From an uncultured Blautia sp. (GTDB lineage: Bacteria > Bacillota > Clostridia > Lachnospirales > Lachnospiraceae), in contig CAMOUV010000003.1 of the NCBI GenBank assembly GCA_946626695.1, forward strand, positions 1 to 33,097: DNA of 33,097 bases, written 5' to 3'. Position numbers and translations under genes: made by a program. Shown piece after piece: positions 14,584-23,262 of the stretch. Below the pieces are notes generated by a model that saw only the letters and a program-made list of their open reading frames with translations, was not told the DNA's origin and ran no database searches. How positions within the stretch are numbered: position 1 is the first letter of the stretch; each line of letters starts with the position of its first letter.

Positions 14584-17115
14584 ATGAAAGCAGTACATTT
14601 ACAGACAGAGCATATGGATAATCCGTTGGGACTGGGAATCCCGGCTCCGATCCTGAGCTTTCATACGGATGGCGGACGACCCGCCGCGTATCAGATCATC
14701 GCCTGTTCAGGAGATGCAGCTGTATGGGACAGCGGGCGGGTGGAGAGCGCTGATATGGTGGTGCGCTGCGGATATCAGGCAAAGCCCGGAGAAAGGATCA
14801 CCTGGCGTGTCCGGCTGTGGGATCAGGAGGGCAAAGCAGGGGAGTGGAGCGAGGCCTGGTATGAGCGGGGACTGGCGCAAGACGGCTGGAAGGCGCAATG
14901 GATCGAACCGGGAGAAGAGAAGACCGAAGGAAAGAGACAGCCTGCCAGCTGTCTGATGCGCAGATTTTTCCTGGAGAATACAGGAGATGCCCGTCTGTAT
15001 ATCACCTGTCACGGGGTCTATGAGGCCTGTGTAAACGGAATCCGGGCAGGCAGCTTTGTCCTGGCTCCCGGAACCGATGACTATCATAAACGTCTGCAGT
15101 ATCAGACCTATGATGTTACCCCGATGCTTCGAAAAGGGGAAAACGAACTGCTGGTGATGCTGGGTGACGGCTGGTTCCGGGGAAATATCGGGATAGACGG
15201 TCTGAACAACTACTATGGCACGGATCTGGCACTTTTGTGTCAGCTGGAAGTGGGCGGAAGAACGGTCCTGATCAGCGATACTTCCTGGCAGGCCAGTCAG
15301 CAGGGACCGGTTCGCGAGAATGATCTGCAGCTGGGCGAGTGTTATGATGCCCGTCTGGAGGAAATCCGGGAGTGGCACGGAGTGAAGGAGGCTTCCTTCG
15401 GCTATGAAAATCTGGTCTGCTCCGACAGCGTGCCGGTGGAGGAACAGGAACGGTTTCCCGGAAAGCGATTCTGCACACCGAATGGCGAAACGGTCATCGA
15501 TTTCGGCCAGAATCTGGCCGGTTATACCGAAATCCGTCTTCAGGCAAAAGCGGGACAGAAGATTACACTGTGGCACGGGGAAACCCTGGATGAGAACGGG
15601 AACTTTACCCAGTCCAATTTTGATCCAGGCGAACGGAACAAGAACGGCGGTGTATCGCAGAAAATCGAATATATCTGCAAAAAGGGTCTGAATATCTATA
15701 AGCCGCATTTTACTCTTTTTGGTTTCCGGTATGCCCGGGTGGTCTCGGACGCGGATCTTACAGATGCAGAATTCACCGCCGTAGCAGTCTATTCGCGGAT
15801 GCCCCGGACAGGCTTCTTTACGTGCGGCAGAGAGGATGTCAACCGGCTGTTTCTGAACAGTCTGTGGAGCATGAGATCCAATTTCTGTGATATTCCTACC
15901 GACTGCCCGACCAGGGAGCGAGCCGGCTGGACAGGGGATGCAGGTGTATTTGCACCGACCGGCGTGATGCTGACGGAGTGCTACCCGATCTTACGGAAAT
16001 GGCTGGCGGAATGCCGCCTTGCCCAGGGGGAGGACGGGCGTGTGGAAAATATTGCGCCGGTGAACAACACCGGCACAATGATCTCTCAGATGCTGCAGGG
16101 CTCCTGCGGTTGGGGAGATGCCTGTATTCTGGTGCCCTGGGCCCTGTATCAGGCGTACAGGGACAAAACGATCCTGGAAGAGAATTATGAGATGATGACC
16201 CGGTGGCTTGATTTTGTGAAAAACCGTGCCCTGGAGACCCGGCCTCAAAATGAGGGAAATCCGTGGAAGGAATATCTGGTGGATCAGGGGTTCCACTTTG
16301 GGGAATGGATGGAGCCCGATGTATCTGGTATGGAGTCCATGAAAAAAACGATGGCCTTTGGGGCTCCGGAGGTTGCCACCGCGTATTATTATCGCTCGGC
16401 CAGTCTGGTTTCCGTCATAGCCGGTCTTCTCGGCAAAGACAAGGACGCCGGAAAATATGCCGACATGGCCGAAAATGTCAGAAAGGCGTACCGATATACC
16501 TGTACCCGGAACGGAAGGATCTCATCGGACCGCCAATGTGAATATGTACGGCCCATCGCCTTCGGGCTGCTGGATCCGGAGGAGGTCCGGGAGGCTGCCG
16601 ACGCCTTGGCTGAACAGATCCGCAAGAACGGGGATCATTTGAACACGGGATTTCTTTCCACTCCGGATCTGTGCCGTGTCCTTGCGGATCATGGCCATGC
16701 AGACACGGCCTACCGTCTTCTGCTGCAGGAGGAATGCCCGGGATGGCTGTATGCCGTCAGAAAGGGAGCGACCAGCATCTGGGAAACCTGGGACGGGATC
16801 CGCGAGGATGGGACCGTTCATGATTCCCTCAACCATTATTCCTACGGAGCAGTCAGCGGGTGGCTTCTGGATGGTGTCAGCGGTATCCGGCTGTCTGCAG
16901 AAGAACTGGTTATTGCGCCAAGGCCGGACCGCAGGCTTGGATTTGCCAGGGGACTTTTTTTGTCCCCGGTTGGGGAGATCCGGAGTGAATGGCGGTACGA
17001 AGGAGAGAAGCTGCAGCTGAATATTTCGGTTCCTGTTCCGGCACGGATCTGTCTGCCGGACGGCCGGACCATACAGGTGGAAGAAGGAGAGTATCAGTAT
17101 GAAATATCTGTGTAA
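14584..17115 (+). CDS. Alpha-L-rhamnosidase, glycoside hydrolase family 78
   Basis: An 843-residue inverting glycosidase releasing terminal alpha-L-rhamnose, as found on plant flavonoid glycosides and pectin side chains. Beta-sandwich domains come first (APILSFHTDG...YQIIACSG; RLYITCHGVYEACVNG; LAPGTDDYHKRLQYQTYDVT; GDGWFRGNIG), then the (alpha/alpha)6 barrel, then a C-terminal beta domain. The probable general acid is Glu445 in DCPTRERAGWTGD (canonically RDERxGWxGD), and Glu734 in SIWETWDG fits the base position. There is no signal peptide. AAGGAG is 11 bases upstream of the ATG at 14584, which is 2 bases after the previous stop; the track start at 14560 would overlap the isomerase gene. It overlaps the GH43 gene by 17 bases. 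Confidence 0.93.
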   Translation: MKAVHLQTEHMDNPLGLGIPAPILSFHTDGGRPAAYQIIACSGDAAVWDSGRVESADMVVRCGYQAKPGERITWRVRLWDQEGKAGEWSEAWYERGLAQDGWKAQWIEPGEEKTEGKRQPASCLMRRFFLENTGDARLYITCHGVYEACVNGIRAGSFVLAPGTDDYHKRLQYQTYDVTPMLRKGENELLVMLGDGWFRGNIGIDGLNNYYGTDLALLCQLEVGGRTVLISDTSWQASQQGPVRENDLQLGECYDARLEEIREWHGVKEASFGYENLVCSDSVPVEEQERFPGKRFCTPNGETVIDFGQNLAGYTEIRLQAKAGQKITLWHGETLDENGNFTQSNFDPGERNKNGGVSQKIEYICKKGLNIYKPHFTLFGFRYARVVSDADLTDAEFTAVAVYSRMPRTGFFTCGREDVNRLFLNSLWSMRSNFCDIPTDCPTRERAGWTGDAGVFAPTGVMLTECYPILRKWLAECRLAQGEDGRVENIAPVNNTGTMISQMLQGSCGWGDACILVPWALYQAYRDKTILEENYEMMTRWLDFVKNRALETRPQNEGNPWKEYLVDQGFHFGEWMEPDVSGMESMKKTMAFGAPEVATAYYYRSASLVSVIAGLLGKDKDAGKYADMAENVRKAYRYTCTRNGRISSDRQCEYVRPIAFGLLDPEEVREAADALAEQIRKNGDHLNTGFLSTPDLCRVLADHGHADTAYRLLLQEECPGWLYAVRKGATSIWETWDGIREDGTVHDSLNHYSYGAVSGWLLDGVSGIRLSAEELVIAPRPDRRLGFARGLFLSPVGEIRSEWRYEGEKLQLNISVPVPARICLPDGRTIQVEEGEYQYEISV

Positions 17116-18910
17116 TCCTGTCAACATCAACTATCGGTATCAGTTCAACGCGGATCCCCGCAGGCATGGAGAGCTTCAGATCTGCCGGGAAGCGGCGGAT
17201 CCCTCCATGATCTGCTTTGAAGGGCGGTATTATATTTTTGCTTCCATGACACTGGGAGTCTGGGTATCGGATGATCTGGTCCGCTGGGAAAACCACCGGC
17301 TGCCCGCGGAGCTTCCCCTCTACGACTATGCACCGGACGTCCGTGTGAAGGATGGCTGGGTCTGGCTCTGTGCTTCAAGCCGGGATCGGAACTGTGCCCG
17401 TTACCGTACCCGGGATATCCTGAATGGTCCCTATGAAGAGTGTGAAGGAAGCTTTCCCTTCTGGGATCCCAATCTTTTTGTGGATGATGACGGGCGTGTG
17501 TATTTTTACTGGGGCTGTTCCAATCAGACACCGATCTGGGGGATCGAGCTGGATCCGGATACCATGCAGCCGCTGGGGGAAAGAAAAGAGCTGATCGAAG
17601 GGCATCCCAACAGAATCGGGTTTGAGAGGGTCGGGGAGGACAATTCGGTTCTTCCCGCCAGTGAAGAAGAGATAGAAGCGAGATACCAGGCTTTTATACA
17701 TAGGCAGGGGGTGCCGGAAAGCCAGCTCCCTGAGGATGTGAAACCCCTGATCCGCGGAATGCTGACCGATAAGCCTTATATCGAAGGGGCATGGATGGAC
17801 AAGCATGACGGCGTCTATTATCTGCAGTATGCCTGCCCGGGCACCCAATATAATACGTATTCGGACGGGGTTTATATCGGCAATCATCCCCTGGGGCCTT
17901 TTACGCTGGCCCCGAATAATCCGTATTCCTACAAGCCGGGTGGTTTTCTGCCAGGCGCAGGCCATGGCTCCACCATGCAGGATCTGCAGGGAAACTGGTG
18001 GCATACCTCCACCATGCGTGTCAGTGTAAACCATGATTTTGAACGCAGGGTCGGAATCTGGCCGGCCGGCTTTGACGCTGACGGAGATCTTTTCTGCAAT
18101 CAGAGGTACGGGGACTGGCCCATCAGCGTATCTGGTCTTCAGGAGGATCCATGGCGGGATCCGGCCTGGATGCTTCTGAGTGTCGGCAAGAAGGCGGAGG
18201 CCTCATCCTGCACGGAAGGTCATGAGCCCTGGAGGGCAGCAGAAGAAAATGTACAGACCTGGTGGCAGGCAGCTTCTGCGGAGAAAAACGAGTGGCTGAT
18301 GCTGGATCTGGGAAAATGCTTCGACATACACGCTGTGCAGATCAATTTTGCAGATGACCGGATCGATATATCCTGTCCCGGAGAAATCCGGCCGGGATCT
18401 CAGGCAAGATATATAGAAGAGAGAGAACTGGTGACCCGATGGAGGCTTGAGGCTTCGGCGGATGGAGAAAGCTGGTTCGTTGTGGAGGACAAAACAAAGG
18501 CTGACACGGATCTTGCCCATGATCTTGTCGTGAGGGAAGAAGGCTTTGGCGCCCGCTTCCTGCGGATCGGGAGCATGGAGGTCCCCTATGGACAAAAGCC
18601 CTGCATTTCCGGGCTCCGGGTGTTCGGACTGGGAGAGGGACAAAAACCGGCTGTGCCGGAATTCTCGGCAGAACGGGCAGGAGATCTGGACATGAGGGTC
18701 CGGATCCGGGAACAGGAAGATACACTGGGTTATACGATCCTGTTCGGATCAGATCCCCAAAAGCTGTATCACAGCTGTATGGTGTTTGCAGCCGGAGAAA
18801 AGAGGATCGGAGCGTTGATCAAAGGCAGGAAATACTGGGTCCGTGTGGATGCGTTTAATGAAAACGGCATCACGGAGGGCGCCTGTATTGTGCTGGAAAG
18901 AGAGGAATGA
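17099..18910 (+). CDS. GH43-type glycosidase with discoidin and FN3-like domains
   Basis: A 603-residue enzyme with a five-bladed propeller like beta-xylosidases and alpha-L-arabinofuranosidases. The expected catalytic triad is visible: Asp34 (AADPSMI, base), Asp123 (FWDPNLFVDDDG, pKa modulator) and Glu229 (YIEGAWM, acid). HGSTMQDLQGNWWHTS is the usual late blade motif. Residues about 355-505 form an F5/8 type C (discoidin) sugar-binding domain (NEWLMLDLGKCFDIHAVQINF; RFLRIGSMEVPYGQ), and 515-603 are FN3-like. There is no signal peptide, so it acts in the cytoplasm, unusual for a binding-module enzyme but consistent with its neighbours. AAGGAG lies 9 bases upstream of the start, inside the rhamnosidase gene. 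The linkage cut cannot be told from sequence; an arabinoside or xyloside is the family default. Confidence 0.85.
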   Translation: MKYLCNPVNINYRYQFNADPRRHGELQICREAADPSMICFEGRYYIFASMTLGVWVSDDLVRWENHRLPAELPLYDYAPDVRVKDGWVWLCASSRDRNCARYRTRDILNGPYEECEGSFPFWDPNLFVDDDGRVYFYWGCSNQTPIWGIELDPDTMQPLGERKELIEGHPNRIGFERVGEDNSVLPASEEEIEARYQAFIHRQGVPESQLPEDVKPLIRGMLTDKPYIEGAWMDKHDGVYYLQYACPGTQYNTYSDGVYIGNHPLGPFTLAPNNPYSYKPGGFLPGAGHGSTMQDLQGNWWHTSTMRVSVNHDFERRVGIWPAGFDADGDLFCNQRYGDWPISVSGLQEDPWRDPAWMLLSVGKKAEASSCTEGHEPWRAAEENVQTWWQAASAEKNEWLMLDLGKCFDIHAVQINFADDRIDISCPGEIRPGSQARYIEERELVTRWRLEASADGESWFVVEDKTKADTDLAHDLVVREEGFGARFLRIGSMEVPYGQKPCISGLRVFGLGEGQKPAVPEFSAERAGDLDMRVRIREQEDTLGYTILFGSDPQKLYHSCMVFAAGEKRIGALIKGRKYWVRVDAFNENGITEGACIVLEREE

Positions 18911-18911
18911 G

Positions 18912-20195
18912 ATGAAATTCCCGGAAGGATTTCTGATCGGTGCGGCTACGGCGGCTCATCAGGTGGAAGGAAACAACAGGAACAGCGATTACTGGGCCCA
19001 GGAGCAGATGCCGCATTCCAGTTTTGCGGAGAAAAGCGGACAGGCCTGTGATCATTATCATCGGTATGAAGAAGATATCCGGCTGATTGCGAAAGCCGGC
19101 CTGAATGCCTATCGTTTTTCGGTGGAATGGGCACGGATCGAGCCGGAGGAAGGCTGCTTTGATGAAGCAGAGACAGAGCATTATCGGAGTGTTATCCGGT
19201 GCTGCAGGGAGAACCATGTGGAACCGGTGGTAACACTGATGCATTTTACCAGTCCGGTCTGGCTGATCAGAAAGGGCGGCTGGGAAGCGGAGAGCACCAT
19301 CGGTTATTTCAGAAGATACGCCTCTTATGTGGCAGAAAAGCTGGGAAACGAAATACAGTACATCTGTACGATCAATGAGGCCAATATGGGGCTGCAGCTG
19401 GCGGCGATCGAGAGAAGGTTCCGGCTCATGGCAATGCAGGCGCAGAGCCAGGCATCCAAAGCAGAAGGGACCGTTCAGGTGGGAATGAATTTCCAGAAGA
19501 TGATGGAAAACATGAAGTATGCCGCCATGGAGAATGCGGAGTTTTTCGGTACTCCCGAGCCCCGGATCTTTGTCTCTTCCCGTACGCCGGAGGGAGATGC
19601 TCTGGTGATGCGGGCTCATCAGGCAGCGAAGGAGGCAATCAAGGCGGTTCATCCCGAAATCAAGGTTGGCATTACGCTGTCTCTTCATGATGTGCAGGCC
19701 GTGCCTGGCGGAGAAGAACGGGCGGCTGAAGCCTGGAAGGAAGAGTTCAGTCATTATCTGCCGTTTATCCGGGATGACGATTTCCTTGGAGTTCAGAACT
19801 ACACCCGGATGCAGTATGGGGCTGAGGGACAGCTTCCTTGCCCGGCCGGTGCGGAGCTGACCCAGATGGAGTACGAGTTTTATCCCGAAGCGTTGGAGCA
19901 TGTGATCCGGAAGGTTCATGCAGAGTTCAAGGGGGATCTGATTGTCACCGAAAACGGCGTCGCCACCTCCGATGACAGCCGGCGTGTTGCGTTTATTACG
20001 CGTGCGCTGCAGGGCGTACAGAGCTGCATGGCAGACGGGATTCCCGTCAAAGGGTACTGTTACTGGAGCCTGATGGACAACTTTGAGTGGCAGAAGGGAT
20101 ATGCCATGACTTTCGGACTGGTCGCCGTGGACAGAGAAACCATGGAGAGAACACCGAAGGACAGTCTTTTCCTCCTGGGAGAGATGCGGGGCTGA
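18912..20195 (+). CDS. Glycoside hydrolase family 1 beta-glucosidase, NEA variant
   Basis: A 427-residue cytoplasmic TIM-barrel retaining glycosidase. The N-terminal signature is FPEGFLIGAATAAHQVEG. The acid/base is Glu156, but the motif reads TINEA instead of the near-universal T-x-N-E-P. The nucleophile is Glu347 in VTENG. The aglycone/sugar signature SLMDNFEWQKGYAMTFGLVAVD is intact. It is a little shorter than typical GH1 (440-480). The ATG at 18912 directly follows the GH43 stop; the track start at 18843 lies inside GH43. It is the last gene of the GPH operon, ending 6 bases from the stop of the convergent AraC gene with no terminator between them. Substrate: a beta-glucoside or 6-phospho-glucoside; with a non-PTS permease upstream, the unphosphorylated form is likelier. 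Confidence 0.9.
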   Translation: MKFPEGFLIGAATAAHQVEGNNRNSDYWAQEQMPHSSFAEKSGQACDHYHRYEEDIRLIAKAGLNAYRFSVEWARIEPEEGCFDEAETEHYRSVIRCCRENHVEPVVTLMHFTSPVWLIRKGGWEAESTIGYFRRYASYVAEKLGNEIQYICTINEANMGLQLAAIERRFRLMAMQAQSQASKAEGTVQVGMNFQKMMENMKYAAMENAEFFGTPEPRIFVSSRTPEGDALVMRAHQAAKEAIKAVHPEIKVGITLSLHDVQAVPGGEERAAEAWKEEFSHYLPFIRDDDFLGVQNYTRMQYGAEGQLPCPAGAELTQMEYEFYPEALEHVIRKVHAEFKGDLIVTENGVATSDDSRRVAFITRALQGVQSCMADGIPVKGYCYWSLMDNFEWQKGYAMTFGLVAVDRETMERTPKDSLFLLGEMRG

Positions 20196-20201
20196 ACCCC
20201 T

Positions 20202-21047
20202 TCATGAAAGGCGTATGGCCGCGGCAGTCTTACGGTACTGGTTCGGTGTGGAGCCGGTGATCCGTTTGAACTGCAGGCCGAAATAGCTGGGCGATTCGTA
20301 TCCGCAGGCCCGGCCGATCTCGGCGGCATCCCGTTCCGGAAAGCGCTCCAGCATCATCCGGGCCCGGCCGATCCGCAGACGCTGCAGATACTGGATGATG
20401 GTGAGGCCGGTTTCTTTCTTGAAAACCGTACAGAGATATTCACTGTTGAGCCCCAGGCGGTCGGCCAGATCGGTGACCGAAACCGGCTCGGAAAGATGAG
20501 ATTCCAGATATTGGATGACCCGGAAGGCGTAAGAGTCTTCCGGGATTTCTTTTTGTACGGAGATATCCTTCTCTGTCTGCCAGGTGATGGAATGCGAGAA
20601 TTCCAGCAGGAACTGATAACAGGCGGCGGACCAGTCTGCCTGGCGGGAGGATTTTTGCGTCATGGTATTGAGCAGGGCGATATGACGGACGAAAAGATCC
20701 GGATCCGTCAGCGTAAAGACGCCGCTTTCCCGGATGCCCAGACATTCGAACAGAGCCGCACAGACTGGCCCCGTAAAGCCGGCGGAGGAGACGATCCATT
20801 CTTTCCCGAGACCGTGGTAACTGCAGGGCGTCTCCGGCAGCAGGACAAAACATTCCCCTTCCCTTATTTTCATGGACTCACCGGAGAGGATAAGCTCTCC
20901 GTCCCCGGACCGGGCAAGAAAACAGGAATAATGAGGGTTCCCATAGGGACGGTTTACCGGTTCCTGGCGATAGTCCTCGGCGAGATGGGAGAGCAGAAGA
21001 GGAACCTGGGTAAAATCGGAGGATTCGGTCTGAAAAAAACGGATCAT
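20202..21047 (-). CDS. AraC family transcriptional regulator
   Basis: 281 residues: an N-terminal AraC_binding/cupin-like domain (NPHYSCFLARSGDGELILSGESMKIREGECFVLLPETPCSYHG) and a C-terminal double HTH (VSVTDLADRLGLNSEYLCTVFKKETGLTIIQYL, then DAAEIGRACGYESPSYFGLQFKRITGSTPNQYRK). AAAGGA lies about 11 bases before the ATG. It diverges from the second GH1 gene (21235), and the 187-base gap carries exact direct repeats at helical spacing, so it probably activates that operon. Its 3' end faces the GPH operon, so read-through there would produce antisense RNA to this gene. Confidence 0.88.
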   Translation of the reverse strand: MIRFFQTESSDFTQVPLLLSHLAEDYRQEPVNRPYGNPHYSCFLARSGDGELILSGESMKIREGECFVLLPETPCSYHGLGKEWIVSSAGFTGPVCAALFECLGIRESGVFTLTDPDLFVRHIALLNTMTQKSSRQADWSAACYQFLLEFSHSITWQTEKDISVQKEIPEDSYAFRVIQYLESHLSEPVSVTDLADRLGLNSEYLCTVFKKETGLTIIQYLQRLRIGRARMMLERFPERDAAEIGRACGYESPSYFGLQFKRITGSTPNQYRKTAAAIRLS

Positions 21048-21079
21048 AGGGCAGGAGGTCCTTTCGGTATTATAGCATT

Positions 21080-21109
21080 ATTATAAGGATGTCAGGGTCA
21101 AAAGGTCAA
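21080..21109 (-). promoter_or_regulatory. Promoter of the third araC-type gene
   Basis: On the minus strand TTGACC (21104-21109), 18 bases, perfect TATAAT (21080-21085). A second TATAAT lies at 21069-21074. GGTCAA occurs twice in direct repeat (21096 and 21104, 8 bases apart), overlapping the -35 area; this could be an autoregulatory site. Confidence 0.55.
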
Positions 21110-21125
21110 TACAGAAAACAAAGAA

Positions 21126-21155
21126 TTGTTATATTGATATCACATACTTTATATT
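21126..21155 (+). promoter_or_regulatory. Promoter of the second GH1 operon
   Basis: TTGTTA (21126-21131), an 18-base spacer, then TATATT (21150-21155). The -10 lies within the second copy of the TTATATTG direct repeat, so regulator binding and polymerase binding would overlap. Confidence 0.5.
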
Positions 21156-21176
21156 GCTGTTATCGGCAGGTTATCG
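21129..21176 (+). promoter_or_regulatory. Direct repeats with helical spacing, candidate AraC sites
   Basis: TTATATTG occurs at 21129-21136 and 21149-21156, exactly 20 bases apart (about two helical turns). GTTATCG occurs at 21159-21165 and 21170-21176, 11 bases apart (one turn). AraC proteins typically bind direct repeats about two turns apart, and an AraC gene is divergent here. Confidence 0.5.
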
Positions 21177-21234
21177 CATAATCAGAATAGAAGAATAAAA
21201 AGATACCACCAAACGATACGAGGAGGAAATCATT

Positions 21235-22587
21235 ATGAAGATCCAGTTTCCGGACAATTTTACATGGGGTGTAGCGACAGCCGCCGCGCAGATCGAAGGA
21301 GGCGCTTTTGAGGACAACCGTGGAGCTTCCATCTGGGATGTGTTCTCCCGTCTGCCGGGAAAGATCAAGAACGGAGGAATCCCGGAGGTAGCCTGTGATT
21401 CCTATCACCGGGTTGAGCGGGATGTGGAAATGATGAAGGAGCTGGGGGTCAATTCCTACCGTTTCTCCTTCTCCTGGTCCAGGATCCTGCCGGACGGAAC
21501 GGGGCAGGTCAATGAGAAGGGCATCGCCTATTACAAAAAGCTGATCCGCCTGCTGAAGGAAAACGGAATCCGTCCCAATGCCACGATCTACCACTGGGAT
21601 CTGCCCTATGCCCTGCAGATGAAGGGCGGGTTCGGAAACCGGGAGATCATCGGCTGGTATCTGGAATATGTCAACGTCCTTCTGGACAATTTTGGAGAGG
21701 ATATTGATCTGTGGGTTACCTTTAACGAGCCTATTGCAACGTATGTTGGCTACGCCCAGGGCTTCTTTGCTCCGGGGCTTACGGATGAGAAATACGCCCG
21801 TCAGGCTCTGCATCATCTGCTGCTCTGCCATGGGGAGGCCGTGAAGCTGTTCCGGAAGAGAAACATTCCCGATGCAAAGATCGGGATCGTGGTGGATGTC
21901 TGGAAGCATTATCCCGCCCGGGAAGGCAATCCGGAGGATGAAGCTCTTGCACTGACCGGCAACGAGATCAAGGGCTATGGCATGTTCCTGCATCCGCTGT
22001 TTCTTGGCGGATATTCGGATGTGCTGATGAAATATTTCGAGGAAAACGGTCTGACTCCGGTGATGCAGGAGGGAGACTTTGAGACAATCTGCCAGCCGGT
22101 GGACTTCTATGGCCTGAATTTCTACAACGGTCTCTACGACAATGCGGACAAGCTCCGGGAAGCCGAGAAGGTCAAAAAAGAAGGCGGGAATTATCAGGAC
22201 CGTCCGGAGGACCATACGGAAGCGATCCGGGATGTGCTCCATATGCTGGTGGAGAAATACAGGATCCAGGTCCCAATCTATATTTCGGAGAACGGATTCC
22301 CCTTTGATGACGCGGATGGAAAAGAGGCGAATCTCAACGATCGTAAGCGGATCGAAGTGATCCGGAAGGTTCTGACCTGGCTGCACAAGGCCATGGAGGA
22401 TGGAATCGATGTGCGCGGCTACTATCTCTGGTCTCTGATGGACAATTTTGAATGGTCCGCGGGCTACGCCGCCAGATACGGCCTGTACTACACAGACTAC
22501 GAGACCCTGGAGCGGATCCCGAAGAAGAGCGCCGGATGGTATGCAGAGGTGACGCGGACGAACAGCGTGGAAACATGGGAAGACTGA
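21235..22587 (+). CDS. Glycoside hydrolase family 1 beta-glucosidase
   Basis: A 450-residue retaining beta-glycosidase with all GH1 hallmarks: FPDNFTWGVATAAAQIEGG at the N-terminus, acid/base Glu165 in TFNEP, nucleophile Glu352 in ISENG, and SLMDNFEWSAGYAARYGLYYTDY near the end. There is no signal peptide. AGGAGG is 8 bases upstream of the start. It heads an operon with a VOC protein, a rhamnosidase remnant and a Gfo/Idh/MocA oxidoreductase. It differs clearly from the GH1 at 18912 (shorter protein, NEA motif), so the two are not a recent duplication. It probably cleaves beta-glucosides of plant aglycones. Confidence 0.92.
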   Translation: MKIQFPDNFTWGVATAAAQIEGGAFEDNRGASIWDVFSRLPGKIKNGGIPEVACDSYHRVERDVEMMKELGVNSYRFSFSWSRILPDGTGQVNEKGIAYYKKLIRLLKENGIRPNATIYHWDLPYALQMKGGFGNREIIGWYLEYVNVLLDNFGEDIDLWVTFNEPIATYVGYAQGFFAPGLTDEKYARQALHHLLLCHGEAVKLFRKRNIPDAKIGIVVDVWKHYPAREGNPEDEALALTGNEIKGYGMFLHPLFLGGYSDVLMKYFEENGLTPVMQEGDFETICQPVDFYGLNFYNGLYDNADKLREAEKVKKEGGNYQDRPEDHTEAIRDVLHMLVEKYRIQVPIYISENGFPFDDADGKEANLNDRKRIEVIRKVLTWLHKAMEDGIDVRGYYLWSLMDNFEWSAGYAARYGLYYTDYETLERIPKKSAGWYAEVTRTNSVETWED

Positions 22588-22674
22588 GCACAGCTGTCCG
22601 GAGCGGAGTGTGAACGACATGCAAAAAGTCATGAGGAGAGTTATGGCAGTATTCTGCCTTAGGAGGAGGAAACC

Positions 22675-23211
22675 ATGATTGTACAGCCGAATGCACATGT
22701 AGGAATTGTTTGTAAGGATCTGGAGAAGAGCATTGCGTTTTATGAGAAGTTCCTTGGCCTGAAGGAGAAATTCACCTTATATTACGGGGACATGATCCCC
22801 AAGGATCCGGTCTGGCTGGCCAAGGTGCCCCAGGAGCGGATCGACTATCTGAAAACGGTCGAAAACGTGAAATGGATCGTCTATATGGAGTGGACGGAAG
22901 GCCCAAAGGGATACTTTATCGAGCTCTTCAATGAGCTGGACGCCCATATCGAGAACCTGCCCAGCAAGGAGAAATACGGCCTGAATCACATCGATATCGT
23001 CGTGGACGATATACAGGCCTTTTATCAGGAGCTGCTGGACAAGGGAGCGAAAGATTATATCTTCATTCAGCCAGGCTCCTCCATCTGCCGCAGCTATACC
23101 ATGTGGCTCCGGGATCCCGACGGAAACGAAATCGAAGTGCATCAGTATACGGATATTTCCATGCAGGTGATCGGCCGGGAGCTTCCGGAGGGAGTTACCT
23201 GGACGCCGTAA
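22675..23211 (+). CDS. VOC (glyoxalase/bleomycin resistance) family metalloprotein
   Basis: A 178-residue protein with paired beta-alpha-beta-beta-beta modules of the vicinal oxygen chelate fold. The four positions that hold a divalent metal are occupied: His8 (NAHVGIV), Glu83 (YFIELF), His105 (LNHIDIVV) and Glu154 (GNEIEVHQY). Members include glyoxalase I, methylmalonyl-CoA epimerase and ring-cleaving dioxygenases. An oxygen-using reaction is unlikely in a gut anaerobe, so isomerisation, epimerisation or a lyase step is favoured. AGGAGGAGG lies just before the start. The gap from GH1 is 87 bases and contains a 15-codon ORF ending in an ATGA overlap with this gene. Its substrate is unknown; the setting suggests a sugar or aglycone intermediate. 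Confidence 0.85.
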   Translation: MIVQPNAHVGIVCKDLEKSIAFYEKFLGLKEKFTLYYGDMIPKDPVWLAKVPQERIDYLKTVENVKWIVYMEWTEGPKGYFIELFNELDAHIENLPSKEKYGLNHIDIVVDDIQAFYQELLDKGAKDYIFIQPGSSICRSYTMWLRDPDGNEIEVHQYTDISMQVIGRELPEGVTWTP

Positions 23212-23262
23212 GCCTGGTTGATCCGGCACAAAACGGACGTTGGAACAGAAGGAGAGAAACGC

